Assembly (NCBI GenBank): GCA_016872115.1
Contig: VHBC01000005.1
Location: forward strand, 1 to 64,000
Source: Sphingomonadales bacterium
GTDB taxonomy: Bacteria; Bacteroidota; Bacteroidia; Flavobacteriales_D; Crocinitomicaceae
DNA: 64,000 bases
Direction of reading: 5' to 3'
The translations under genes were made by a program, and so were the position numbers. Numbering within the stretch: position 1 is the stretch's first letter; every line of letters begins with the position of its first letter. This document shows, piece by piece, positions 36,148 to 45,478 of this stretch. The notes under the pieces are model-generated. The model made no database searches. It saw only the letters and a list, made by a program, of their open reading frames with translations, and was not told where the DNA came from.

Positions 36148-37545
36148 TTAGACGTGTAGCGCTCTGTCTGCAGTGGCTGCTAACGCTGCTTCTTTGACGG
36201 CCTCAGAGTAGGTCGGGTGTCCGTGGCAAATGCGGGCAATGTCTTCGGCAGAAGCGCGGTATTCCATTGCGGTCACTGCCTCCATAATAAGGTCGGCAGC
36301 ACGCGGCGCAATCATATGCACACCAAGAACTTCGTCGGTGTTGGCATCAGCTAAAATCTTGATGAAGCCGCTGGTATCCATACTTGCACGCGCTCTTCCC
36401 AAAGCTTTAATTGGGAATGACCCCGCTTTGTATGCGTGTCCTTGTGCTTTGAGTTCTTCTTCGGTTTGCCCAACGGCGGCAATTTCAGGCCAAGTGTACA
36501 CAACACCAGGGATGAGGTTGTAATTGATATGCGGTTGTTGACCAGCAATATACTCTGCTACAAAAACACCCTCTTCTTCGGCTTTGTGCGCAAGCATAGC
36601 ACCGCGAACAACATCACCAATTGCAAATATGTGTTGTTGAGCGGTTTGTAAATGGTCATTGACCTCGATCTGACCGCGTTGGTTGGTCTGAAGTCCGGCT
36701 TTTTCTAATTGAAGTCCCTCAGTGAAAGCTTTGCGTCCGACAGCAACCAAGCAATAATCAGCATCTATTGTAATTTGCTCGCCTTTTTTATTTTGCGCTG
36801 TTAGCGTAACACTTTTGCCATTATTGACTACCCCTAGTACTTTGTGTTCCATATGGAATTTAAAGCCTTCTTTTTTCAAAATTTTGGTAAATTCTTTACC
36901 AATTCCAGCATCCATTGTAGGTAAGATACTTGGTGCAGATTCAACGACTTCGACTGCTGTGCCCAAACGCGCGTAAACAGATCCGAGTTCTAAGCCGATC
37001 ACTCCGCCGCCAATGACGAGCATTTTTTTAGGAATTTCTGGCATATTGAGTGCTTCGGTAGAGGTAATGATGCGTTTTTTATCGGGTTCCATGCCCGAAA
37101 AATAATTGGGTTTACTTCCTGTTGCGATAATGATATTCTTGGCACTCAATTGGGTGCTTTGCTCGCCGCTTACCTCGATCGTATGGGCATCTATAAAACG
37201 ACCAATTCCATGAAAAACCGCGATTTTATTTTTGTCCATGAGGAACTTGACACCCGCGCAGGTCTGTGAGACGACTTCGTTTTTGCGGGTAATCATTTGA
37301 GATAGATTTGCCTTAAGGCCCTTGATTTCAATTCCGTGCGTCGCAAAATTATGTTGTGCGTTATGGAAATGCTCGGATGAATCGAGGAGGGCTTTTGATG
37401 GAATACAACCCACATTAAGGCAAGTTCCGCCAAGTGTGTTGTATTTTTCAATTAGAGCTGTTTTGAGTCCGAGCTGAGCACAACGCAACGCTGAAACGTA
37501 TCCGCCCGGTCCTGAACCAATTACTACCACATCAAAAGTTTCCAT
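36148..37545 (-). CDS. lpdA: Dihydrolipoyl dehydrogenase
   Basis: 465 residues. The E3 subunit of pyruvate and 2-oxoglutarate dehydrogenase complexes, which reoxidises dihydrolipoamide with NAD. Seen: FAD-binding GSGPGG (10-15), redox disulphide C42 and C47 in GGTCLNVGCIPSK, NAD-binding GGGVIGLELGS, and the active-site HGHPTYSEAVKEA (His-Glu) near residue 444. No E1 or E2 genes are adjacent. It has a full-consensus promoter interleaved with that of the divergent T9SS cargo gene. Confidence 0.96.
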   Translation of the reverse strand: METFDVVVIGSGPGGYVSALRCAQLGLKTALIEKYNTLGGTCLNVGCIPSKALLDSSEHFHNAQHNFATHGIEIKGLKANLSQMITRKNEVVSQTCAGVKFLMDKNKIAVFHGIGRFIDAHTIEVSGEQSTQLSAKNIIIATGSKPNYFSGMEPDKKRIITSTEALNMPEIPKKMLVIGGGVIGLELGSVYARLGTAVEVVESAPSILPTMDAGIGKEFTKILKKEGFKFHMEHKVLGVVNNGKSVTLTAQNKKGEQITIDADYCLVAVGRKAFTEGLQLEKAGLQTNQRGQIEVNDHLQTAQQHIFAIGDVVRGAMLAHKAEEEGVFVAEYIAGQQPHINYNLIPGVVYTWPEIAAVGQTEEELKAQGHAYKAGSFPIKALGRARASMDTSGFIKILADANTDEVLGVHMIAPRAADLIMEAVTAMEYRASAEDIARICHGHPTYSEAVKEAALAATADRALHV

Positions 37546-37560
37546 CCTTACAATTTTTTA

Positions 37561-37590
37561 CAAATTTACTGTTTGTCTACGAACAACCAA
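37561..37590 (-). promoter_or_regulatory. lpdA promoter (TTG-N19-TAaaTTTG)
   Basis: On the minus strand, TTG (37590-37588) is 19 bases from TAAATTTG (37568-37561), a perfect match in sequence and spacing; the lpdA ATG is 15 bases downstream. Confidence 0.75.
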
Positions 37591-37603
37591 AGCCTTAAAT
37601 TTG
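37573..37603 (+). promoter_or_regulatory. Type B cargo promoter (TTG-N20-TAaaTTTG)
   Basis: TTG 37573-37575 and TAAATTTG 37596-37603 are 20 bases apart. The in-frame TTG at 37601 is inside the box; GTG 37616, 12 bases downstream, is the probable start codon. Confidence 0.75.
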
Positions 37604-37615
37604 CGTTGTAAGATC

Positions 37616-40282
37616 GTGTACAAGTTAAAAATCTTTATTCTATACCTTTACCTCCTGATTTTCGGGCAGTTGTCTGCTTCTCATATTATCGGAGGTGATA
37701 TCTACTATAATTATTTAGGGAACAATCAATATCGTTTTTTCATTACCCTTTACCGTGATTGCGCATCGACAGGTGCACAATTCGACGACCCATTATACCT
37801 TTCCATATTTACCCAAGGCAATGTTCATTACCAAACGGTTCAAGTTCCTTTTCCTGGCTCGGTTATTTTGCCCATCAATTTCAATAATCCCTGTGCTACG
37901 CAACCAACCGGAATTTGTGTGGAGCGCGCCATTTATCAGGTTGTACTGACTTTACCTCCAATTCCTGGCGGATACCTCGTTTCGTATCAACGCTGTTGTC
38001 GCGGGCCGAATATTACCAATCTTCAATTTCCCGACGACACCGGCCTCACTATAGTGGCAACTATTCCCGGATCCAATACCAATGCCACCAATAACAGCAG
38101 TCCTCGTTTTACCAACTATCCTCCGGTATTGCTTTGCAACAACGACCAACTTGTTTTTGACCATTCGGCAACAGATCCTGACGGAGACCAACTCGTCTAT
38201 TCATTAGTCACCCCTAATGCCGGCGCCAACTCCGGCAACCCACAACCGCTGCAAATGCCACCGCCACCCTATTTTCCGGTGACGTGGCAAAATAATTTCA
38301 ATGCAGCCGTACCGCTTGGCCCCGGATCGTCAACTATGATCCACCCTAATACAGGTATGTTGACAGTAAGCCCAAACCTCATTGGCCTTTTTGTAGTTGG
38401 CGTTCGCGTTCAGGAATACCGCAACGGCCAGTTAATAGGCGAAACCGTCCGCGATTTCTTGTTCAGGGTTTTTGATTGCAATATTCAGCTTGCTGCTATT
38501 CTTCCGCAACAACCGCAATTACCCAATTTCAATGGGTACTGCGATGGACTCACCGTTCAATTTGACAACCAGTCATACGGCGGCACCACTTATTTATGGG
38601 ATTTCGGAGTCCCGGGAACAACCGCTGATAGCAGTCCTTTATTTGAACCAACGTATACTTATCCGAGTTCTGGAACTTACACGGCTCAGCTCATTGTGAA
38701 TCCGGGCCAGAACTGTACAGATACTGCTTACATTGAAATCATCATCAATGAAGAGTTGAGTGTTTCGTGGTCAACCATTGATTCACTTTGTTTGTCTAGC
38801 AATAGCCATGATTTTATAGCGCAGGTATCCGACCCTAGTGCTACGCTCAGTTGGAATTTTCCTCCAACGGCATCCACTTTACAAGCGAGCGGAAATATAG
38901 TTTCGGGCGTTAGTTTCAATTCCGCAGGTTTTCATTTGGTTACCATCGACGCAAATACAACCTATTGCCAACAGAGTTACACCGATTCTGTATTTGTATT
39001 TGGAGAGGCTATTGCGGCTATTGTAGTGCCACCCCAAGTTGAATGCTTGGGTTATACCATTCCTTTTGGTAATAATTCACAAAATGCAATAAGCTATGCT
39101 TGGGATTTTGGCAACGGTCTAACAAGTGCTGCAACAACCCCGACCATTACTTTCCCCGGACCAGGCGTTTATCCTGTTACGCTGATTGCGGGCTCGTCTA
39201 CGATATGTCTAGACACCACCCAAGTGAATGTCACTATTCTAGAGCCAATTGTTCTAAGTACAATCCATTCTGACTCTTTATGTATCGATGATTTTTTTAG
39301 TTTCGATGCCCAGGTAAGCGGTCCAATAGGCACCAATTATTTCTGGGATTTTGGGGCAAATGCCACTCCAATGACCAGTAATCAACTCACGGGCAATAAT
39401 GTCCTCTTTAATCAAAGTGGCACGCAGCAAATAATGCTTATTGGTCAAAACCCGCTTTGTGCTGACACACTTCTTGAAACAGTCCGTGTGTTCGGGCATC
39501 CGAGTATCAACTTTATGTTTCTCAATGCTTTGCAATGTGCACCATCACAAGCACAATTTGTGAATTTAAGTCAAAGTGAAGTTCCAACTATTTATATATG
39601 GGATCTTGGCGATGGCACTCAAGTTCAAGCCAACAGCGTAACCCATACTTACTTTAATCCAGGAAATTATACCGTTACACTCACACTCATTGAGCAATTT
39701 GGCTGTCTAGATACTTTATTTATGGCTCAGCAGGATTTAGTTACCGTACATCCTTCCCCACAAGCGGGCTTTTCGATAAGCCCAGACAAAGTGGATGTTT
39801 GTCAAAATGAAGCAGTTTTTACAGATCAATCTATTGATGCTGTGACCTATCAATATTTTGTCGAAGACCGCACAATCCAATATACCAGCGCCAATTTTGT
39901 CCATGCGTATGGTCGCGGTGGCACCGATTATCCAATGCAAGTTGTTTCCAACGCTTTTGGATGTACAGATACAGCATATGCGAGCATTGAAGTTGAACCT
40001 TTTAGTATTTACGCACCTAATACTTTCATTCCAGATGCAAACGGTCGGAATGAAATTTTTAAACTTGTCACCGATTTTGGAGTTACAGATTGGTCTTTAG
40101 AGGTATTCAATCGGTGGGGAGAACGCGTTTTTGTAAGTCAAAATCCGGAGGAGGGTTGGGACGGCACCTTTAATGGGATTCCATGCCAAGATGGTTTGTA
40201 CAACTATGTACTGAAGTTCAGGCCTTGCCACGAACCCTATATCAGAAGACAAAGAGAAGGCATGGTGAATTTACTGCGCTGA
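37616..40282 (+). CDS. PKD-rich T9SS type B surface protein
   Basis: 888 residues from GTG 37616 (the preceding TTG lies in the promoter). Signal peptide ending LSA before SHIIGG. The first 300 residues form a module common in Bacteroidota gliding-associated proteins (SHIIGGDIYY, LYRDC, SYQRCCRG, ATDPDGDQLVYS). At least four PKD-type domains follow (YLWDFG, YAWDFGNG, YFWDFG, YIWDLGDG, each with a later VTL strand). The C-terminus is a type B sorting domain (APNTFIPDANGRNE, FNRWGERVF, GWDGTFNG, GLYNYVLKF). Cell-surface adhesion is likely. It converges with lptB three bases away, without a visible terminator. Confidence 0.9.
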   Translation: MYKLKIFILYLYLLIFGQLSASHIIGGDIYYNYLGNNQYRFFITLYRDCASTGAQFDDPLYLSIFTQGNVHYQTVQVPFPGSVILPINFNNPCATQPTGICVERAIYQVVLTLPPIPGGYLVSYQRCCRGPNITNLQFPDDTGLTIVATIPGSNTNATNNSSPRFTNYPPVLLCNNDQLVFDHSATDPDGDQLVYSLVTPNAGANSGNPQPLQMPPPPYFPVTWQNNFNAAVPLGPGSSTMIHPNTGMLTVSPNLIGLFVVGVRVQEYRNGQLIGETVRDFLFRVFDCNIQLAAILPQQPQLPNFNGYCDGLTVQFDNQSYGGTTYLWDFGVPGTTADSSPLFEPTYTYPSSGTYTAQLIVNPGQNCTDTAYIEIIINEELSVSWSTIDSLCLSSNSHDFIAQVSDPSATLSWNFPPTASTLQASGNIVSGVSFNSAGFHLVTIDANTTYCQQSYTDSVFVFGEAIAAIVVPPQVECLGYTIPFGNNSQNAISYAWDFGNGLTSAATTPTITFPGPGVYPVTLIAGSSTICLDTTQVNVTILEPIVLSTIHSDSLCIDDFFSFDAQVSGPIGTNYFWDFGANATPMTSNQLTGNNVLFNQSGTQQIMLIGQNPLCADTLLETVRVFGHPSINFMFLNALQCAPSQAQFVNLSQSEVPTIYIWDLGDGTQVQANSVTHTYFNPGNYTVTLTLIEQFGCLDTLFMAQQDLVTVHPSPQAGFSISPDKVDVCQNEAVFTDQSIDAVTYQYFVEDRTIQYTSANFVHAYGRGGTDYPMQVVSNAFGCTDTAYASIEVEPFSIYAPNTFIPDANGRNEIFKLVTDFGVTDWSLEVFNRWGERVFVSQNPEEGWDGTFNGIPCQDGLYNYVLKFRPCHEPYIRRQREGMVNLLR

Positions 40283-40284
40283 TT

Positions 40285-41016
40285 TCAAAGTTTTCTACGC
40301 AATTCAAAGTTCTGACCCAAATAAACTTTTCGAACTTGTTCATCGGCTGCGAGTTCTTCTGCTGTTCCCGATTTTAAAATTTGACCTTCAAAAAGCAAAT
40401 AGGCTCTGTCTGTAATCGAAAGGGTTTCTTGTACGTTGTGATCCGTGATGAGGATGCCAATATTGCGTTTTTTAAGCTCCCAAACGATTGCCTGAATGTC
40501 CTCGACAGCGATTGGGTCTACCCCGGCAAAAGGTTCGTCGAGTAGAATAAATTTAGGGTCTGTTGCCAGGGCTCTGGCAATTTCGGTGCGTCGTTTTTCA
40601 CCCCCAGATAAGCGGTCCCCAAGGTTTTTGCGCACATGACCTAAACTGAATTCTTCGAGTAATTTTTCGAGTTTGGCTTCGCGCTCAGCTTTTGGCAAGG
40701 GGCCCATTTCGAGAATGGCCATGATGTTGTCTTCAACGCTTAGTTTTCTAAATACGGAAACTTCTTGTGGTAGGTATCCGATGCCGAGTTGTGCACGTTT
40801 GTACATCGGTAATTTGGTGATATCCTTCCCGTCTAGAAAAACACTTCCCGAATCTGGTTTGACTAAACCCACCATCATGTAAAAGGATGTTGTTTTTCCG
40901 GCGCCGTTTGGCCCAAGTAGGCCAACGATTTCACCTCGTTGAACATCAACATTGACCCCGTTTACGACAGCACGCCCGCGGTACGCTTTACAGATATCTT
41001 GAGTATGTAATTTCAC
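40285..41016 (-). CDS. lptB: LPS export ABC transporter ATPase LptB
   Basis: 243 residues. The cytoplasmic ATPase that powers lipopolysaccharide extraction by LptFG. Walker A GPNGAGKT (about 34-41), Q-loop in YLPQE, signature LSGGEKRR, Walker [13 protein letters not shown] and the switch His in ITDHN are all present. LptB-type features include [12 protein letters not shown]. Last gene of a tatC-DUF5686-lptB minus-strand run, 12 bases after DUF5686; all three serve the envelope. Confidence 0.95.
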   Translation of the reverse strand: MKLHTQDICKAYRGRAVVNGVNVDVQRGEIVGLLGPNGAGKTTSFYMMVGLVKPDSGSVFLDGKDITKLPMYKRAQLGIGYLPQEVSVFRKLSVEDNIMAILEMGPLPKAEREAKLEKLLEEFSLGHVRKNLGDRLSGGEKRRTEIARALATDPKFILLDEPFAGVDPIAVEDIQAIVWELKKRNIGILITDHNVQETLSITDRAYLLFEGQILKSGTAEELAADEQVRKVYLGQNFELRRKL

Positions 41017-41028
41017 AAATCGAAAATA

Positions 41029-43482
41029 CTAAAAATTTAGGGAGTAGCGCGCTTTAATACCAATAGGGCTTACACCAGGAATTTGATGTGTGGCACGGTA
41101 AACGACATCTATGCGAATCACTTTAAGAATGTTCTCAATACCGACTCCTACTTCGATGTATGGGATGCCATTAAATGGCCGCACAAATTCTGGAATCAGC
41201 ATTTGATCGGCATGTTTAGATGATAAACCACCGAGCATGAAGCGCTCCGTAGTGATGAGTCTTATTTTGGATGCTTTTACAAGCGGAATACGGTCAAAAA
41301 TAAGACCTTCCCAGCGGTTTTCAGCAAAGCCAATCACATAACGATCACTGACAAATTCGATAAAATTGACCATGTTAAAAGTACTGGTGAGCAACCAAAC
41401 AGACTGATTCCCCTCGTGGACTTTTAGAAGCGGATATGCGGTGCTCCCATTAATGTATCCGAGTGTGAAGCCATAGCGCATGCGTCCCAAAACACCAAGC
41501 TGGGTGTTGTGCTCATATTGAAATTCAAATTTTTGGTAGTTGTATTCACTACCTAATATACCTTTGATGCCGAAGACCCCTTGAAACGAAAGAATTGGAT
41601 ATGGCGAGCGCAATGCGGTGCGGTCGAAAGAACCGGATAAGAATTCTTCATCTTTGGTCCAGCGAATTCTTGTTGTAAATTCTGCAGCCGTAAGATTTGA
41701 AAGTTGTATGGTATCTTGTCCAATTAAACGCTGGTACGTTGCCAAGCCAAGCGGCGTATAATTTTTCCATTCGGCTGCCGTATAAACGATGAGGTCTTTT
41801 TTAATGTCTTTTTCAAGGCTTAACCCTGCTTTTTGGACAAAAGTAAGTTTGTCAAAAGGCGCTGTACTCAGAAAGGTAACAAACGAGGTGCCCATTGAGG
41901 CTGCTGTTGGCGATTGCCCTATTTGTTCGATGTCATAGTTGTAATAGGCATTGAGCATTCCTCTTTTCTGAGGTGTGATATTGTATCGAACTCTGACGTT
42001 GTATTTGAAGCGTTCATCACCAAAACCATAAGCGATTCGCCCTCCTAATTCAAGCCTTTTGGAAAAATCATTGGATGTGCGAAGTGCCAATGACATTCGG
42101 AATTTTTCTACAGGGTTCACACTTACCAAAGACGCGGCAGATCCCAATTCTATTTTTTGAATTGGCCAATATCCAGTTGTGGCAAAGTAAGTGAGCTTGC
42201 GCATGTTTTGATAAAATGGTTGCGCTTCCAATGAATCAACCATTGCTTGAATTTGTGTTTCTTGGGTGCTCAACGCAATAGGCCTCATTTTTTCCCATTC
42301 TTCATTGCTCAGGGTTTTGGCATTTGAAACAACCTCAACTGCATTTTCACTTCGATAAAATGCTTCTTCGTGAGGCTGATTGATCATAAAAGTACTCCGC
42401 CTGCTGTATTTTCTACCAATGAGTCCCAAAAATTTGGATTTTTCTGTGACTTTAAAAGAAAGGACCATGTTTTCTTCGGTGAGCATCCAGACCTCTTTTT
42501 GAACTTGTTCAAAGCTTTGTTCAAAATAGAATTCTTGAATGTAATTGAGGTTGGCACCCGGGGCAATATTTGCTTCAATGCGTTTGACGGCATAGGTGGT
42601 ATCGTGGATCCACATATGTCCTTCAAAAACAAGATCTCCGCTGCGTTTAGGGACAAATCGAAGTTTGTAGCACCAATCGGATCCTATAAACGTGGAGTCG
42701 TCGAGGTAAAATTGGTAATACGACCGAGCATAGGGTGCAAGGGGGCTAATGAACGATTTATTGAAAAGGTCGTAGATGTTGTCGTAGATATTGAGTTCGA
42801 GGTACATGTCGCCCAAAAATGGGGTCATTTGCATATTCTCAACACCTGTAATTTTTGTGGCTCCCACCACTTCTTTCTTGAGTTTAGGATCTTTTCTGTA
42901 ATAGTAATCCGAGACGCTTTCAGATAATATTACTGGAAGAAGCGAAGTGTTGTTGGAGTCTGTCTGCAAATAGCTCTTTACTAGGTCAAGGCGATTGACA
43001 ATTGGGTTGTTGAGCAAGCCCGAATCTAGGTTACTGGCATCGAGTTCAATTTTGTTATAAAGGTGACATTGATAAGCACTCAGTTTTTCTTTATTGTTAA
43101 CGTCTTTGTAAGTGATGATCCGCCTGTGCAATTGGGACCCTCTGGTTTCTGTCGGGGCTTTGAGAATAATTTCAGCAATGTCTTTATCCTGAGTAGGCAT
43201 TTTAATGACTAATTCTTGATTTTTGTCCTTATTGATTTTAATGCGTTGCGTCTGATAGCCAAGCAAGCGAAAAAGCAGTGTATCGGTAGGGTAGTAAGTA
43301 CTTAGGTAAAAGTTCCCTAAAGAATCTGACCGCGTACTTATTTTACTGTCAAGAAATTGGATATTGACATCGGACAAGGGCTCACCTTTTTTATCGGTGA
43401 CGCGTCCGCTTACTATGGTTTGTTGGCCAAATGCTGGTGAAATCAAAAAACAAAATAAGCCAAGGAAAATTGGTTTCATCAA
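41029..43482 (-). CDS. DUF5686 protein with carboxypeptidase-regulatory domain
   Basis: 817 residues. Signal peptide ending AFG before QQTI. A carboxypeptidase D regulatory-like beta-sandwich (about 20-105, VSGRVTDKKGEPLSDV) is followed by a long DUF5686 region, ending in a strand-rich C-terminus (Y-x-L-N-F final residues) that suggests an outer-membrane beta-barrel. The layout recalls TonB-dependent receptor-like or Omp85-like proteins without a plug. Function unknown. Its start overlaps the tatC stop by four bases and lptB follows, suggesting a role in envelope assembly, though this is inferred from context. Confidence 0.85.
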   Translation of the reverse strand: MMKPIFLGLFCFLISPAFGQQTIVSGRVTDKKGEPLSDVNIQFLDSKISTRSDSLGNFYLSTYYPTDTLLFRLLGYQTQRIKINKDKNQELVIKMPTQDKDIAEIILKAPTETRGSQLHRRIITYKDVNNKEKLSAYQCHLYNKIELDASNLDSGLLNNPIVNRLDLVKSYLQTDSNNTSLLPVILSESVSDYYYRKDPKLKKEVVGATKITGVENMQMTPFLGDMYLELNIYDNIYDLFNKSFISPLAPYARSYYQFYLDDSTFIGSDWCYKLRFVPKRSGDLVFEGHMWIHDTTYAVKRIEANIAPGANLNYIQEFYFEQSFEQVQKEVWMLTEENMVLSFKVTEKSKFLGLIGRKYSRRSTFMINQPHEEAFYRSENAVEVVSNAKTLSNEEWEKMRPIALSTQETQIQAMVDSLEAQPFYQNMRKLTYFATTGYWPIQKIELGSAASLVSVNPVEKFRMSLALRTSNDFSKRLELGGRIAYGFGDERFKYNVRVRYNITPQKRGMLNAYYNYDIEQIGQSPTAASMGTSFVTFLSTAPFDKLTFVQKAGLSLEKDIKKDLIVYTAAEWKNYTPLGLATYQRLIGQDTIQLSNLTAAEFTTRIRWTKDEEFLSGSFDRTALRSPYPILSFQGVFGIKGILGSEYNYQKFEFQYEHNTQLGVLGRMRYGFTLGYINGSTAYPLLKVHEGNQSVWLLTSTFNMVNFIEFVSDRYVIGFAENRWEGLIFDRIPLVKASKIRLITTERFMLGGLSSKHADQMLIPEFVRPFNGIPYIEVGVGIENILKVIRIDVVYRATHQIPGVSPIGIKARYSLNF

Positions 43483-44258
43483 TCTTCTACTTTTGACGCT
43501 GCTCTTTTAGAGACAATGATGCTCAATTCAAAGAGTATATAAATTGGGATGGTAACGATGATTTGTGATATGATGTCAGGTGGCGTTATTACTGCTGCTA
43601 AGATGAGGATGACGACGATGGCATGTTTTCTATATTTTACCAAAAATGCAGGTGTAAACAGACCTATTTTGACGAGCAGAAAGGTGACAATCGGAAATAA
43701 AAAAAATAATCCGGTGTAAAATACTGTAGATAATATGGTGCTCATGTAAGAAGCAATGGTAACATCAGTTTTAATTTCTGGTGTTATCTGAAACGCACCA
43801 AAAAATTGTACACTAAGCGGCGCTACTACATAATAGCCGAATAAAATCCCAAGGAAAAAAAGTAAACTGACATAAAATACAATTCCTTTAGCCATCTTTT
43901 TTTCATTACTCTTTAAGCCTGGTTTAACAAATGCCCACAGTTGATAAAAGATATACGGAAATGCAAGTACAACACCACCCATGATGCACATCATGAGGGC
44001 ATAAGAAAATTGACCGGCCAGGGTGGTACTTTGGAAATCGACATTGATTGGATCCACACATACTCCTAAATACTGACACATAAGTTTGAAAGTGATGAAG
44101 TCGGCATCAACCATGTTCAAGAAAATGTGCTCCATGATTTCTCGTTGGTAAGTCCAGATGACGACCGCAAAAATAACAACTGCAATTGCCGAACGGAGCA
44201 AACGCCAACGCAGCTCTTCGAGGTGATCTAAAAATGACATTGGCTGGTCTTCAGACAT
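43479..44258 (-). CDS. tatC: Twin-arginine translocase subunit TatC
   Basis: 259 residues with six transmembrane helices. TatC is the receptor that binds twin-arginine signal peptides of folded proteins. The signature SFLDHLEELRWRL near residue 8 and the conserved FPYIFYQLWAFVKPGL in the second helix region are present. No tatA is adjacent. First gene of the tatC-DUF5686-lptB run; a TAATTTTG box sits four bases before its ATG. Confidence 0.95.
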   Translation of the reverse strand: MSEDQPMSFLDHLEELRWRLLRSAIAVVIFAVVIWTYQREIMEHIFLNMVDADFITFKLMCQYLGVCVDPINVDFQSTTLAGQFSYALMMCIMGGVVLAFPYIFYQLWAFVKPGLKSNEKKMAKGIVFYVSLLFFLGILFGYYVVAPLSVQFFGAFQITPEIKTDVTIASYMSTILSTVFYTGLFFLFPIVTFLLVKIGLFTPAFLVKYRKHAIVVILILAAVITPPDIISQIIVTIPIYILFELSIIVSKRAASKVED

Positions 44259-44262
44259 GCTG

Positions 44263-44270
44263 CAAAATTA
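44263..44270 (-). promoter_or_regulatory. -7 box (TAatTTTG) four bases before the tatC start
   Basis: Minus strand: TAATTTTG, CAGC, ATG at 44258. Fits a leaderless mRNA for the tatC operon. Confidence 0.6.
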
Positions 44271-44361
44271 AGCAAAATATCAGAAAAGGAATTTTAAAAA
44301 GAAGTTCGTAAATCGTTTACGATGTTATGGCTGAACTTTGTATCATCAAAACCGATACACT

Positions 44362-44673
44362 ATGAAAAAGCAATTTGTAATTCAGCACATTTGGTTCAAC
44401 AACCAAGATGCCGCAGTCACTTTAGCAGGCCTAATGAAAGAAGATGTGCTTGCTTATGAGTCTAAGTTAGTCATTCAAATGGCGAAACTAAATGCCGTAA
44501 TTTCTGAAATTCAAAAGCAGACTGGTATCGAGGTGAGTGAGTATATGTGCCGCTTCGAGCTCGGGTTCATAACAGAATACGAAATCAGTTTTCCACAAGC
44601 AGTGCAGGTTGAACTCGACTTGGAAACGATCATTGGGCATGATCAGCAAATGATCAAGCGTATTGTTGCTTAA
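44362..44673 (+). CDS. Orphan small protein, unknown
   Basis: 103 residues from ATG 44362; no signal peptide or membrane helix. A strand-helix-strand pattern with a central amphipathic helix (about 27-56) suggests a small alpha/beta domain; no family or motif recognised. The open frame reaches back to 44338, but MKKQFVIQHIWF is the more natural start. A box one base off consensus (GAacTTTG, about 44334-44341) lies upstream. The stop overlaps the end of the convergent lipoprotein gene by four bases. Confidence 0.6.
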   Translation: MKKQFVIQHIWFNNQDAAVTLAGLMKEDVLAYESKLVIQMAKLNAVISEIQKQTGIEVSEYMCRFELGFITEYEISFPQAVQVELDLETIIGHDQQMIKRIVA

Positions 44674-45038
44674 GGCTGGATAAAAACGGTTTCTTCGTTG
44701 ATTTTTTCGGCTTCAATTTTAATGATGCCTTGGCCGGTTTTGTTGCCTTTTTGTGCTTTGATATCGAGTACGGCTACACCAGCTTGTCCTAGTTGGTATA
44801 ATTCGTTGTAATTGAAAGTAGCCAAACCATTTAAGTTGGTATAGGCTGTATCATATACAGCTACCTGTTGAGGTGTACTTTGGGTGTTGGTACCATATAA
44901 AACAACCATTGCGTTGGATACACTTGCATTGGTTTCGTCTTTGACGTAGATGTGCGCAACGGTATCCATCTTTTTACGACATGCGCTTAAAGAAACGAGT
45001 GTGGTGGCAGCAACTGCAAACAAAAGAATTTTTTTCAT
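44670..45038 (-). CDS. Ig-like lipoprotein, tandem family member 1
   Basis: 122 residues. Lipobox LSAC with the lipidated Cys at residue 20, then RKKMDT. One beta-sandwich follows: a first strand (AHIYVKD), an AMVVLYG strand, a central AYTNLNGLATFNYNELY stretch and a GQAGVAVLDIKA strand. The same order of elements occurs in the next two genes upstream, so it belongs to a small paralogous family. No catalytic residues are visible. Outer-membrane anchored, role unknown. Five bases after the second member. Confidence 0.72.
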   Translation of the reverse strand: MKKILLFAVAATTLVSLSACRKKMDTVAHIYVKDETNASVSNAMVVLYGTNTQSTPQQVAVYDTAYTNLNGLATFNYNELYQLGQAGVAVLDIKAQKGNKTGQGIIKIEAEKINEETVFIQP

Positions 45039-45043
45039 GGTGT

Positions 45044-45415
45044 TTAGTTTGGTAGGTAGATAGTTTCTACGGCAGTGGTATGCACTTTGGCACGGGTGTA
45101 GCCATAGGAAGTTTTGTTATTGTATTTTACTATGATATCGAAATAACCGGTCTTATTGCTTTCGCCAGCAAGCGAAAAATAAGGATCCATGTCAAAGGTG
45201 GTAAAACCTGAGGAATTGGTGTAAGTTGTGTCTACGTATGCTAATGTGGCAGGCTCTGATTGTTGGTCTCCAACAATAATGACTTTGGCACCGTCGATGA
45301 GTTGATTCGAAGAAGAACGCACAAAAACCTTTATAATAGCAGGGTCTTTGGGTTCGCATCCGCCCAATAAAATGAGCAAGGACAACGATAATAGGCTTGT
45401 TAAAATAGTTTTCAT
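45044..45415 (-). CDS. Ig-like lipoprotein, tandem family member 2
   Basis: 123 residues from ATG 45415 (the open frame begins six codons earlier). Lipobox LGGC, then EPKDPA. It shares the family pattern: IKVFVRS, an AKVIIVG strand, VDTTYTNSSGFTTFDMDPYF and a YFDIIVKY strand. Identity to its neighbours is modest, implying old duplications. Function unknown. Confidence 0.72.
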   Translation of the reverse strand: MKTILTSLLSLSLLILLGGCEPKDPAIIKVFVRSSSNQLIDGAKVIIVGDQQSEPATLAYVDTTYTNSSGFTTFDMDPYFSLAGESNKTGYFDIIVKYNNKTSYGYTRAKVHTTAVETIYLPN

Positions 45416-45478
45416 AGGTAAAGAATGTTTCAAATTTACATTTAAATTTTCGAATTTTAAAACTCTTTAATCTTTCGT

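Noticed and set aside
42370-42927. 185-codon plus-strand frame opposite DUF5686
   Set aside because: Shadow of a long, well-supported gene; no start signal or family match.
44259-44361. Possible small RNA in the tatC divergent spacer
   Set aside because: No terminator-like hairpin or conserved structure visible; the spacer is explained by two promoters.
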